Part shown: piece by piece, positions 16,418-24,829 of the stretch | Layout: each line of letters opens with the position of its first letter | Numbering within the stretch: position 1 is the stretch's first letter | Assembly: GCA_023424095.1 (NCBI GenBank) | Contig: JAFAEG010000092.1 | Span: 1-37,751 of the forward strand | DNA from: Pseudomonadota bacterium | GTDB taxonomy: Bacteria; Pseudomonadota; Alphaproteobacteria; Sphingomonadales; Sphingomonadaceae | Length of the DNA: 37,751 nt | Reading direction: 5' to 3' | Position numbers and translations under genes: made by a program | Notes under the pieces: model-generated | What the model was told of the DNA's origin: nothing | What the model saw: the letters and a program-made list of their open reading frames with translations, nothing else | The model's database searches: none

Positions 16418-16899
16418 AGGATCATACCGGCCAGTACCGCCCCGCTGCGGGGATCATGCTGATCAATGCCGAGCGGCAGGTGTGGGTCGGCCAACGGCGC
16501 GACAATTCGCTGGAGGCCTGGCAGATGCCGCAGGGCGGGCTCGATCCCGGCGAGGAGGCCGAGGCCGGGGCGCTGCGAGAACTGGAGGAAGAGACCGGCA
16601 TCACGGCCGACATGGTCGAGATCCTCGCCCGCTGCCCGGAGGAACTCTATTACGACCTGCCCGAGGAGATGGTCGGCGTCGTGTGGAAGGAGAAATGGCG
16701 CGGCCAGAGGCAAGCCTGGTTCCTTGCCCGCTTCCTGGGCACGGACGAGGACGTCAATCTCCAGACGGCCGAGCCGGAATTCCGCGCCTGGCGCTGGGCG
16801 GAGCCAGCCGAGCTTCCGCACCTGATCGTGCCGTTCAAGAAGAAATTGTATGAGGACGTCGTCGCGGCGTTCCGGCCGTGGCTACAGGGGGAGAAGTGA
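16414..16899 (+). CDS. rppH: RNA pyrophosphohydrolase (Nudix)
   Basis: 161 aa from a GTG start overlapping the hydrolase stop (GTGA); the protein then reads KDHTGQYRPAAGIMLIN, the normal RppH opening. The Nudix box is complete: GGLDPGEE, then RELEEETGI, with the preceding WQMPQGG typical of RppH/IalA. C-terminal ...AWRWAEPAELPHLIVPFKK agrees with the family. It removes pyrophosphate from 5'-triphosphate RNA ends, starting mRNA decay. It overlaps the next lipoprotein gene by one base (TGATG). Confidence 0.95.
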   Translation: MKDHTGQYRPAAGIMLINAERQVWVGQRRDNSLEAWQMPQGGLDPGEEAEAGALRELEEETGITADMVEILARCPEELYYDLPEEMVGVVWKEKWRGQRQAWFLARFLGTDEDVNLQTAEPEFRAWRWAEPAELPHLIVPFKKKLYEDVVAAFRPWLQGEK

Positions 16900-17297
16900 T
16901 GAACCTGCGTGTCACCACCGCGATCCTGCTGGCCATGATGGCGGCCGGCTGCAATCGCACCGCCGCCACCAACAATAATGCCAACGCGGTGGTGCCGGCG
17001 CCGCAGTCCAACGCCGTCATCGCCCCGCTGCCGGCGCCGACCGACCCGACCAACGGCGCCAGGCCGGCCGAGGCGACGCCCGCAATCGAGAAAGAAGCTC
17101 CCGCGAGCGCCGAAGGCTGCTCCGCCGAGATCGGCCAGCGCGCCGCCGAGCAATTGGCGCTGCAATGCCGCGACGTCTCGCCCGCGACCAGGCCGCCCTG
17201 CAATGTCGCCAACAGCTGCGAAATGATCCGCGACGAGATCGCCCGCAGCTGCGGCATGCTGGGCGCGGACGCACCGGAATTCTGCCCGGTCGGGTGA
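16899..17297 (+). CDS. Small cysteine-rich lipoprotein, unknown function
   Basis: 132 aa. The start at 16899 overlaps the rppH stop and has GGGGGAG just before it. A short signal peptide ends in the lipobox MAAGC. An Asn/Ala/Pro-rich linker (about 20-60) leads to a C-terminal domain with six cysteines (EGCSAE, LQCRD, PPCN, NSCEM, RSCGM, EFCPVG), which could pair as three disulfides in the periplasm. I do not recognise the domain. Coupling to rppH is probably positional and not functional. Confidence 0.75.
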   Translation: MNLRVTTAILLAMMAAGCNRTAATNNNANAVVPAPQSNAVIAPLPAPTDPTNGARPAEATPAIEKEAPASAEGCSAEIGQRAAEQLALQCRDVSPATRPPCNVANSCEMIRDEIARSCGMLGADAPEFCPVG

Positions 17298-17329
17298 CAA
17301 TCGCCCCTTCGCGCGGCTAGAGCGAAGCG

Positions 17330-18538
17330 ATGGGAGAATTGACGAGCATCGAAGCAGGCGCGGTCGAACGCGCACGCGCGGCGCCGATGCTGGCCCAGGT
17401 GGAGGCCTGGTCCGCGATCAACAGCGGCTCGCGCAACATCGCCGGATTGAAGGCGATGGCGGGGGAGTTGGCGACGGCCTTCGCTGCCCTGCCCGGCGAG
17501 CTCGCTCTGCGCCCCGCCGCAGCGGTGGACGCGATGGGCGCCAACGGCGCCCTCTCCCCGCTCGCGCATGGCGACAATATCCACCTGACTGTCCGCCCCG
17601 AAGCGCCGATCCAGCTGCTTTTCACTGGCCATTACGACACGGTCTTCGCCGTCGATCACCCGTTCCAGAACGTCTTCTGGCGCAGCGAGGGCGTGCTCGG
17701 CGGCCCGGGCGTCGCCGACATGAAGGGCGGCATCGCGGTCATGCTGTCGGCGCTGAAGGCGATCGAGGGCGCTCCGGGAATCGAACGGATCGGTTATGAG
17801 ATCGTGCTGAACAGCGATGAGGAGGTCGGCTCGCCCGGCTCCGCCGCTTTGATCGCCGCCGCCGCGAAGGGCAAGCGCGCCGCCTTCACCTACGAACCTT
17901 CCGCTTTGCCCGACGGCACCCTGGCCGGCGCACGGCCGGGCAGCGGCAATTTCAGCCTGTTCGTCGAGGGCCGCGCTGCTCACGCCGGCCGCAACCCAGA
18001 GGAAGGCCGCAACGCCCTGGTCGCGGCCGCCGATCTGGCGCTGCGGCTTGCGGCGGCGAAGGCGCCGGGGCTGAAGATCAATCCCGCCCGGATCGACGGC
18101 GGCGGGCCGAACAATGTCGTGCCCGACCGCGCCGTGCTGCGCGTCAATCTGCGGCCGGAGACGCTGGAGGATCAGGCGCGGGCGGAGGCTCTGATCCGCG
18201 CCGCTGTCGCGGCCGTCTCGGCCGAGCATGACGTCACCATTATTTCGCATGGCGGCTTTGCCCGCCCGCCCAAGCCGATGACCCCGGATGCCGAGGCTTT
18301 GTTCGAACTGGTCCGCCGCTGCGGCGCCGATCTCGGCCAGACGATCGGCTGGAAGGCGACCGGCGGGGTCTGCGACGGCAACAATATCGCTGCCTGCGGC
18401 GTGCCCGTGGTCGACACGATGGGCGTGCGCGGCGGAGCCATCCATTCTGAGGAGGAATATCTGATCGTCGACAGTCTCGCCGAGCGCGCCGCTTTGTCCG
18501 CGCTCGCCATCCTCCGCCTCGCCGAAGGGAATGCCTGA
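17330..18538 (+). CDS. M20-family metallo-amidohydrolase linked to astAB
   Basis: 402 aa. Di-zinc M20 site: His101 and Asp103 (GHYDT), bridging Asp130 (GVADMKGG), catalytic Glu164/Glu165 (SDEEVGS), Glu189 (TYEPS) and His372 (GAIHSEEEY). A dimerisation domain begins around residue 200 (GSGNFSLFVEGRAAHAG). These enzymes remove N-acyl groups or C-terminal residues (carboxypeptidase G2, ArgE, DapE relatives). The stop overlaps the astA start (TGATG). Because the classical AstE is an unrelated enzyme and is absent here, an N-succinylglutamate desuccinylase role is a reasonable inference; a general acyl-amino-acid hydrolase is the alternative. Confidence 0.88.
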   Translation: MGELTSIEAGAVERARAAPMLAQVEAWSAINSGSRNIAGLKAMAGELATAFAALPGELALRPAAAVDAMGANGALSPLAHGDNIHLTVRPEAPIQLLFTGHYDTVFAVDHPFQNVFWRSEGVLGGPGVADMKGGIAVMLSALKAIEGAPGIERIGYEIVLNSDEEVGSPGSAALIAAAAKGKRAAFTYEPSALPDGTLAGARPGSGNFSLFVEGRAAHAGRNPEEGRNALVAAADLALRLAAAKAPGLKINPARIDGGGPNNVVPDRAVLRVNLRPETLEDQARAEALIRAAVAAVSAEHDVTIISHGGFARPPKPMTPDAEALFELVRRCGADLGQTIGWKATGGVCDGNNIAACGVPVVDTMGVRGGAIHSEEEYLIVDSLAERAALSALAILRLAEGNA

Positions 18539-19554
18539 TGGCCTATCGCGTGCGCCCGGTGCGAGCCGAGGATTTCCAGGCGGTCTATGAGATGGCCAAA
18601 TTGACCGGCGGCGGCTTCACCAATTTGCCGCCGGACAAAGGCGCCCTGGTCGAGAAGATCGATCGGTCCGACGCCGCCTTCGCCAAGGCTGACGAGCAGC
18701 CCGGCGACGACATGTACATGTTCGTGCTGGAGGACCCGGTCGCCGGCCTGGTGCGCGGGACCTGCCAGATTTTCAGCATGGTCGGGCAACGCCAGCCTTT
18801 CTATTCCTACCGGAAGAGCACGCTGACCCAGCATTCCGCGGAACTGGGCCGGACCTTCCGCAACGAGATGCTGAGCCTGACCACCGATTATGAAGGCTGT
18901 TCCGAGGTGGGCGGGCTGTTTCTCCATCCGGAATCCCGCGCCGGCGGGCTGGGCATGCTGCTCGCCCGAAGCCGCTATCTGTTCATCAAGGCGCACCGCG
19001 CCCGCTTCGCCGACCGGGTGCTGGCGGAATTGCGCGGGGTGATCGATGCCGCCGGCGGCTCGCCCTTCTGGGACGCGATCGCCGGGCGCTTCTTCGGCAT
19101 GAATTTCCAGGAAGCCGACGCCTTCAACGGCGTGCACGGGACGCAGTTCATCTCCGACCTGATGCCGAAGACGCCGATCTACGTTCCCATGCTGCCGGAA
19201 AGCGCACGGGCGGTGATGAGCGTGCCCCACCCGTCCGGCCGGGCCGCGATGCGGATGCTGGAAGCGGAAGGCTTCACCCACGAGGATTATATCGACATTT
19301 TCGACGGTGGCCCGACGGTCGAGGCGGAGACCGATCAGATCCGCACGATCCGCGAATCCCGGCCCCTCACCTTCACCGGCACGCATGAGGATGGCACCGG
19401 CAAGACCATGCTCGTCGCGACCGGCACGCTGAAGAATTATAGCTGCTGCTTCGGTCAGGTGATGATCGACGACGAGCGCGCGACGCTCGACCCGGTCAGC
19501 GCGGAATTGCTCGGGCTGTCGCGCGGCAGCACGTTCGAGGCGGCACCGCGATGA
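18538..19554 (+). CDS. astA: Arginine N-succinyltransferase
   Basis: 338 aa, normal length. The N-terminus YRVRPVRAEDFQAVYEMAKLTGGGFTNLP is split here for brevity: YRVRPVRAED and TGGGFTNLPPDK are family hallmarks, as are SEVGGLFLHPE and GGSPFWDAIAGRFF. It transfers succinyl from succinyl-CoA to arginine, the first AST step. One-base overlap with the M20 gene and four-base overlap (ATGA) with astB show a single operon. Confidence 0.95.
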   Translation: MAYRVRPVRAEDFQAVYEMAKLTGGGFTNLPPDKGALVEKIDRSDAAFAKADEQPGDDMYMFVLEDPVAGLVRGTCQIFSMVGQRQPFYSYRKSTLTQHSAELGRTFRNEMLSLTTDYEGCSEVGGLFLHPESRAGGLGMLLARSRYLFIKAHRARFADRVLAELRGVIDAAGGSPFWDAIAGRFFGMNFQEADAFNGVHGTQFISDLMPKTPIYVPMLPESARAVMSVPHPSGRAAMRMLEAEGFTHEDYIDIFDGGPTVEAETDQIRTIRESRPLTFTGTHEDGTGKTMLVATGTLKNYSCCFGQVMIDDERATLDPVSAELLGLSRGSTFEAAPR

Positions 19555-20813
19555 GCCTGCGTGAAATCAATTTCGACGGCATCGTCGGGCCCAGCCACAA
19601 TTATGCGGGCCTCAGCGCCGGCAACATCGCCTCCACCGTCAATTTCGGTTCGGTCTCGCACCCGCGCGAGGCGGCGCTGCAGGGCGTGGAGAAGATGCGC
19701 GCGAATCTGCGGCTTGGCCTCGCCCAGGGCTTTTTCGTGCCGCAGCTGCGCCCGAACCGGCCCTGGCTGGACGCGCTCGGCATCGGCGCGCAGGAGCGGA
19801 TCCCCGACAGCCTGCTTGGCGCCGCCTGGTCAGCCTCGTCGATGTGGGCGGCCAATGCCGCGACCGTCTCACCCGGCCCCGATACCGCCGACGGCCGCTG
19901 TCATCTCACCGTGGCGAACCTGCGGACCATGCATCATCGCTCGCACGAGTGGATCGAGACGCTGATGCAATTGCGCATGGCCTTCTCGAACGATCGCCAT
20001 TTCGCGGTGAATTCGCCGATCCAGGCGACGTTCGGTGACGAGGGCGCGGCGAACCACATGCGGCTCGCGCCGCGCCACGACACACGCGGCGTGGAAGTGT
20101 TCGTCTATGGCGTCGCGGGCGGCCCCTACCCCGTGCGGCAACATGTCGAGGCGAGCCGCGCCATCGCCCGTCTGCACCGGCTGGACCCGGCCCGCACATT
20201 GTTCGTGGCGCAATCTGAAGAAGCGATCGCTGCCGGCGCCTTCCACAATGACGTGGTCGCGGTGGCGAACGAACATGTGCTGTTCGCGCACGAGCAGGCT
20301 TTTGCCAACAAGGGCTATTTCTACGGCGACCTGCGCCGCCTGCTCCCCGAGGTCGAGATCGTCGAGGTGCCGGCCGCGCGCGTCAGCCTGGCCGACGCCG
20401 TGTCATCCTATCTGTTCAACGCCCAACTGGTGACGCTGCCGGCCGGCGGCATGGCCCTGATCCTGCCGGAAGAAGCGCGCGCCAATGCCGCAGTCGCCAG
20501 CTTCCTGCAGGAACTGGTCGCCGGCAACGGGCCGATCCGCGAGACGATCTTCGTCGATGTGCGCCAGTCCATGTCCAACGGCGGCGGCCCGGCCTGCCTG
20601 CGCCTGCGCGTCGTCGCCGATCCGGCCACGGTCGATCAGCGCTTCATCGCCGATGAGGCGAAGCTGGATGCGATCGCCGAATGCATTGCCCGCGACTGGC
20701 CCGAGCGGATCGCGGCCACGGATCTCGCCGACCCCGCGCTCGAGGCGGAGGTGATCCACGCCCGCAAGCAGCTGCTGCGCGTCACCGATCTGACCGTGTT
20801 GCCCGGCGGCTAA
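19551..20813 (+). CDS. astB: N-succinylarginine dihydrolase
   Basis: 420 aa, slightly shorter than the ~445 aa of the E. coli enzyme. Start MSLREINFDGIVGPSHNYAG. Triad residues align with the known E174/H248/C365: Glu164 (TFGDEGAANH), His232 (FHNDVVAVAN) and Cys349 (NGGGPACLRLR). It converts succinylarginine to succinylornithine, CO2 and ammonia. AstC and AstD, needed to finish the pathway, are not in the window; the next gene is convergent and unrelated. Confidence 0.95.
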   Translation: MSLREINFDGIVGPSHNYAGLSAGNIASTVNFGSVSHPREAALQGVEKMRANLRLGLAQGFFVPQLRPNRPWLDALGIGAQERIPDSLLGAAWSASSMWAANAATVSPGPDTADGRCHLTVANLRTMHHRSHEWIETLMQLRMAFSNDRHFAVNSPIQATFGDEGAANHMRLAPRHDTRGVEVFVYGVAGGPYPVRQHVEASRAIARLHRLDPARTLFVAQSEEAIAAGAFHNDVVAVANEHVLFAHEQAFANKGYFYGDLRRLLPEVEIVEVPAARVSLADAVSSYLFNAQLVTLPAGGMALILPEEARANAAVASFLQELVAGNGPIRETIFVDVRQSMSNGGGPACLRLRVVADPATVDQRFIADEAKLDAIAECIARDWPERIAATDLADPALEAEVIHARKQLLRVTDLTVLPGG

Positions 20814-20818
20814 AGCCA

Positions 20819-20846
20819 AGCCGGACTTCCAATCGAAAGGCCGGCT
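20819..20846. terminator. Weak hairpin between convergent astB and caspase gene
   Basis: AGCCGG (20819-20824) and CCGGCT (20841-20846) form a 6-bp stem around a 16-nt loop in the 41 bases between two convergent stops. No T-run follows on either strand. It may act with other factors as a shared terminator. Confidence 0.3.
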
Positions 20847-20854
20847 CCGAAGGC

Positions 20855-22612
20855 TCAATCGTCGGTCGGCTTGCCGCCGATTTCGGACATGCTGATGCGG
20901 GCGTCGCGGGCATCGCCACCGTCAACGGCGCCAATTGGGCCATCGTCGGTGGGCTTGCCGCCAATCTCGCCAGCGAAATCGGCACTGGTGTTGGCTCGGG
21001 TATCCGCGCTGACGCTGGTCCGGCGCGTCGGGTTGGAGCGAGCGGGAACGTCGGCGCTTGCGCCGGCGCGGCGCGCATTGCCGCCACCGAGGCGGACCAC
21101 GCCATCGTCGATGTGGATGCCACCGCGCTCGACGATCAGATATTGGTAATTGGCCTCATCCTCGCGGGTCGCCGCGGGAATGTCGCCTTCCAGCCGGAAG
21201 CGGCGACGCAGATAGGTGCTGAGCTCACCGGCGGTGATCACCTGATCGCCGTCATTGTCCGCCTCGCCGGACATGGCGGTGCGCAGATAATAAGACAGAT
21301 AACCGCCGGCTTCGAGCCGCGAGGCGACGAGGCTGGTCAGATCCTCTTCGGAACTGAACAGGCCCATCACGTTCGGCCGGTTCACGACGTTGCGGAAGCC
21401 GCCGCTGAAGCAGGCGTCGATCGCGGCGATGATCATTCGGGCGTTGATGCCGTTCAGCAGCTGCTCGAGCTCGGTGTCGCGCATCGCCTCATCATAAAGC
21501 TCGATCGTCTCGGCGCGGCCGTCCAGCTCCTGGCGGCTGCGGGTGACGTCCACCTGGTCGCCATGGCCCGAATAGAAGAACATCACGACGTCGTCCGGCC
21601 CGGCCTGCTGGGCGGCGCGGCGGAGGGCGGCGGTGACGCGATCCTTGGTCGCGTCAGCATTGGTCAGGACCACGCTGGCCGGGTGCAAGATACCCGCCTG
21701 ACGCAGTGTGCCGAGCAATTCGGTCGCGTCGGCATCGGTATTGTCCAGATCGGACATGCGCTCATAGTCGGACACACCGACCGCGACCGCGAGCACGCGG
21801 GCACCGCCGCGCAGATTGGTGTGGCGCGGATCGCCGGGCTGGCGTTCCAGCGCGAGCCGGTAGCGGCCGGTCTCGCCCTCGCCATAGGAAGTGACGCCGA
21901 TCAGATAGTCGCCACCCTCCGCGAGCACGGTTTCGAGCCGGCTGTTGGTCCCGGTTTCCTCGCCATGGTCGTCATTGCTGAGCATGGTGCCGTCGGGCAT
22001 TTGCAGCGTGACGAGCGTGTCGAAATCGGATGAGCTCAGGCTGATGCGGACCCGCTCGCCGCGCTGGGCGGTCAGGCGGTAAAGCTCCTGATATTTGTCG
22101 CCGACGCTCTGGTCGTTGCGATTGAGCTCGCCCTGGACCGAGGCGCCGATGCGGATCGGGGTTGCGCGGGGCGCCTGGTCGACCTGGGCGTTGGCCGAGG
22201 CTGCGCGGGCCTGGATCGTGTAGGCGCCCATCGAGCCGGAGGCGAAGCTGGTCGCCGAGACGCGGTAGGTCCCGTCGGCCGGCAGCTCGAGCGTCAGGCG
22301 GCTGCCGAGGCCGAGACCCTCGCCATCGTCGTTCGACATCGAATAGCCGCCGGGGCCGGTGACGAGCAGAAAGGGGTCGAAATCGTCGGACGTGAGGGTG
22401 ATCTCCACGCGCTGACCGCGCCGGCCCTGAATGGTGTAGGCATCCTCATATTTGCCGGAGCGCCGCTGGGTATCGAGCGGGGTCAGTTCACCGGTGAGCG
22501 ATTGCCCCGATGAGAGGACCGGCACGGGCCGTTCCCGATTGGTCTGCGCGCTCGCCGGCGCCGCCATGGCAAGGCCGATTGCCGTCGCCACCATCAAGAA
22601 ACCTGCCCGCAT
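20855..22612 (-). CDS. Secreted caspase-like (peptidase C14) protein with N-terminal beta domains and EF-hand loop
   Basis: 585 aa. Sec signal peptide (FLMVATAIGLAMAAPASAQ, cleavage near residue 22). Two PPC-like beta-sandwich repeats at about 35-137 and 155-256, each with a DDFDP/SDFDT strand and a GxY end. The caspase p20-like fold at about 272-410 has the dyad His350 (FYSGHGDQ) and Cys401 (AIDACFSGG) with the Asp-Ala-Cys context of bacterial metacaspases, which cut after Arg/Lys. Residues 452-463 (DNDGDQVITAGE) match an EF-hand loop, so Ca2+ control is possible. The tail (about 515-585) is low complexity and ends in a repeated nonapeptide EIGGKPTDD (549-557, 577-585). GGGGGA precedes the ATG. 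Substrate unknown. Confidence 0.9.
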   Translation of the reverse strand: MRAGFLMVATAIGLAMAAPASAQTNRERPVPVLSSGQSLTGELTPLDTQRRSGKYEDAYTIQGRRGQRVEITLTSDDFDPFLLVTGPGGYSMSNDDGEGLGLGSRLTLELPADGTYRVSATSFASGSMGAYTIQARAASANAQVDQAPRATPIRIGASVQGELNRNDQSVGDKYQELYRLTAQRGERVRISLSSSDFDTLVTLQMPDGTMLSNDDHGEETGTNSRLETVLAEGGDYLIGVTSYGEGETGRYRLALERQPGDPRHTNLRGGARVLAVAVGVSDYERMSDLDNTDADATELLGTLRQAGILHPASVVLTNADATKDRVTAALRRAAQQAGPDDVVMFFYSGHGDQVDVTRSRQELDGRAETIELYDEAMRDTELEQLLNGINARMIIAAIDACFSGGFRNVVNRPNVMGLFSSEEDLTSLVASRLEAGGYLSYYLRTAMSGEADNDGDQVITAGELSTYLRRRFRLEGDIPAATREDEANYQYLIVERGGIHIDDGVVRLGGGNARRAGASADVPARSNPTRRTSVSADTRANTSADFAGEIGGKPTDDGPIGAVDGGDARDARISMSEIGGKPTDD

Positions 22613-22631
22613 GTCGAATTCCCCCGTCTCG

Positions 22632-22672
22632 ATTCAGCCGATAGGCCGTGCACTATCCGCGTTAAGCTGAAT
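22632..22672. promoter_or_regulatory. Nested dyad in the caspase/MATE divergent region
   Basis: ATTCAGC (22632-22638) and GCTGAAT (22666-22672) are perfect inverted arms, enclosing a second pair GATAG (22640-22644) and CTATC (22653-22657). The element lies about 20 bases before the caspase gene start and 60 before the MATE ATG, where both promoters must be. It may be an operator or structured leader. Confidence 0.3.
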
Positions 22673-22731
22673 AGTAGCAGAATGTGCCTGTCAGCGTTGC
22701 GCAAGGCGACCGGCGCGCCTTTTTCCGCGAC

Positions 22732-24150
22732 ATGGCGACGAAGCGGCGGCAAAGGCGCTCGGTGCTGAAGTCTCCCTCACTCCCCGCCCCCTGGCGCGCC
22801 GAAATCGTCGCGACGCTCCTGCTCGCTTACCCTTTGGTGCTGACCAATCTGTCGCAGTCGCTGATCCACGCGACCGATGTCGTGCTGCTCGGCCGGGTCG
22901 GACCCGATATCCTCGCTGCGGCCGCGCTCGGCGTGAACCTCTACGTCTTCTGCCTGATCTTCGGCATGGGGCTGCTGACGGCGGCTTCGCCGATGATCGC
23001 GCGCGAGCGGGGCCGCCGCCCGCACAGCGTCCGCGACGTGCGGCGGACGGTGCGGCAGTCCATGTGGTCGGCGGTCATGCTGGTCCTGCCGATGTGGCTG
23101 TTCCTGTGGCACAGCGAGGCCATCCTGCTGCTGCTCGGCCAGGACCCGTCGCTCTCGGCCCAGGCGCAAAGCTTCGTCCGTCACCTGATGTGGGCCTTGC
23201 TGCCGGCTTTCCTCTACCTGGTGCTGCGCAACTTCCTCGCGGCGATGGAGCGGCCCCTGCTCTCCCTGGCCGTGGCGTTGGGCGCGGTGGTGATGAACGC
23301 CCTGATCAACATCTGCCTGATCTTCGGCGTGCCCTCGATCGGCCTGCCCGCTTTGGGGCTGGTCGGTGCGGGGATCGGCAGTTCGATCACCGTCAGCCTC
23401 GAATTCCTCGTCCTCGCGATGATCCTGAACCGGCATCCGCGCTTCCGGCGCTATCATCTGTTCGGCCGTTTCTGGCGGCCCGATTGGGCGCGGTTCCGGG
23501 AGGTCTGGCGGCTGGGCTTCCCGATTGCGGTCACGCTATCGCTCGAAGTCGGCGTGTTCAACGCGGCGGTCTTCCTGATGGGCCTGATCGGCGCCGCCAG
23601 CCTCGCCGCGCATCAGATCGCGATCCAGATCGCCAGCCTGTCCTTCATGGTGCCGATGGGCCTGGCGCAGGCGGTGACGGTGCGCGTCGGCCACGCTTAC
23701 GGGCGCGGCGACCGGGTGGCGATCAGCCGGGCGGGCTGGACCAGCTTCGTGCTGGGAACGGGCTTCATGGCTTTGATGGCGATCGTGATGTGGGCGATGC
23801 CGCACCATCTGATCGCGATCTTCCTCGACCCCGCCGATCCCGCCAACGCCATGGTGATCCCGCTCGCCGTCGCTTTCATCGGCGTCGCGGCTCTGTTCCA
23901 GATCGTCGACGGCGCCCAGGCGGTCGGCGCCGGCATGCTGCGCGGCCTGCACGATACGAAGGTGCCGATGGCCTTCGCCTTGTTCGGCTATTGGGCGGTC
24001 GGCATGGCCACCGCCGTCACTCTGGGCTTCGGCTTCGACTGGGGCGGTGTCGGCATCTGGACCGGGCTCGCCGCCGGGCTGGCCGTCGTTTCGGTCCTGA
24101 TGCTCGCGCGCTGGTCGGCGCGCGAGCGTCTGGGACTGTTGCCAGGCTGA
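22732..24150 (+). CDS. MATE-family multidrug efflux transporter
   Basis: 472 aa from the ATG at 22732; an in-frame GTG at 22684 would add 16 residues and neither start has a good ribosome-binding site. Twelve hydrophobic helices are expected over the length; recognisable parts are LVLTNLSQSLIHATDVVLLG in helix 1 and ALINICLIFGVPSIG in the middle, and GLAQAVTVRVGHAYG in the second half. A cation-coupled exporter of the NorM type; substrates unknown. Convergent with the next gene, with 4 bases between stops. Confidence 0.9.
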   Translation: MATKRRQRRSVLKSPSLPAPWRAEIVATLLLAYPLVLTNLSQSLIHATDVVLLGRVGPDILAAAALGVNLYVFCLIFGMGLLTAASPMIARERGRRPHSVRDVRRTVRQSMWSAVMLVLPMWLFLWHSEAILLLLGQDPSLSAQAQSFVRHLMWALLPAFLYLVLRNFLAAMERPLLSLAVALGAVVMNALINICLIFGVPSIGLPALGLVGAGIGSSITVSLEFLVLAMILNRHPRFRRYHLFGRFWRPDWARFREVWRLGFPIAVTLSLEVGVFNAAVFLMGLIGAASLAAHQIAIQIASLSFMVPMGLAQAVTVRVGHAYGRGDRVAISRAGWTSFVLGTGFMALMAIVMWAMPHHLIAIFLDPADPANAMVIPLAVAFIGVAALFQIVDGAQAVGAGMLRGLHDTKVPMAFALFGYWAVGMATAVTLGFGFDWGGVGIWTGLAAGLAVVSVLMLARWSARERLGLLPG

Positions 24151-24154
24151 AGCC

Positions 24155-24829
24155 TCAGCAGCGGGCGATGGTGTAGGTGCGGCTGGCGCCACTCGTGTCG
24201 GTCACCTGCACCTGCGCCGAAGCGCCGGCGCCGATCGCCTGACTAAACGGACCGGCGCACAGGCTGCGCTCGAATTCCGGCTGAAGCGAGGCCCATTCGG
24301 TCGGAGTCAACGCCTGGCTGATTTCCATGACCATGGTGACCGTCGTGCCCGACGAGGACACCGCGGTGATCGTGGCCGGGCCATTGCGCAGCGGTAGCCG
24401 CGACTGGAATTGCTGGACACCGACCTGGAGCCGTTCGGCGACCTGGTCCGGCGTCAGGCCACCGGCATTGGGCGCCGGCTGCGCAACTGGACCGGGCGCG
24501 ACCGGACCGGGGGTCACCGGAGCGGGCGTCACCGGCCCGGGCGCCACGGCCACGGAGGTATTGGCGGTGCTCTTGCTGTCGCCGCCGCCAAAAGCGCCGG
24601 TGAAGTAAAGGACCGCGCCGCCGGCGATTGCCGCCACCAACAACACGATCAGCGTGATCAGCAAGGCCGTGTTGCTGTTCTTCTGGGGCGGATAGCCCGG
24701 CGGATAGGGCTGATGCGGCGGATAGCCCTGCCCGGGCTGGCCCTGGGGCGGATAGCCTTGGCCCTGGGGTGGATAGCCGGGGCCCTGAGGTGGATAACCG
24801 CCCTGATTGGGGTCGCCTGGTCCGTTCAC
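24155..24829 (-). CDS. Membrane-anchored protein with YPPQG-repeat N-terminus, unknown function
   Basis: 224 aa from the GTG at 24829, chosen because GGGAGGAC sits just upstream and the Pro/Gly-rich protein starts there. Residues 8-50 are repeats of the form GYPPQGxG (five to six copies, degenerate), a cytoplasmic low-complexity tail. One membrane helix spans about 54-77 (NTALLITLIVLLVAAIAGG). A Pro/Val linker (about 95-120) leads to a ~100-residue outer domain (LTPDQVAERLQVGVQQFQ onwards) with two Cys, one the C-terminal residue, that may pair. No family recognised. Confidence 0.8.
   Translation of the reverse strand: MNGPGDPNQGGYPPQGPGYPPQGQGYPPQGQPGQGYPPHQPYPPGYPPQKNSNTALLITLIVLLVAAIAGGAVLYFTGAFGGGDSKSTANTSVAVAPGPVTPAPVTPGPVAPGPVAQPAPNAGGLTPDQVAERLQVGVQQFQSRLPLRNGPATITAVSSSGTTVTMVMEISQALTPTEWASLQPEFERSLCAGPFSQAIGAGASAQVQVTDTSGASRTYTIARC

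Noticed and set aside
24690..24800. Tandem repeats in DNA that could suggest a CRISPR or VNTR locus
   Set aside because: They are in frame and encode the degenerate YPPQG repeats; unit lengths vary and there are no spacers.
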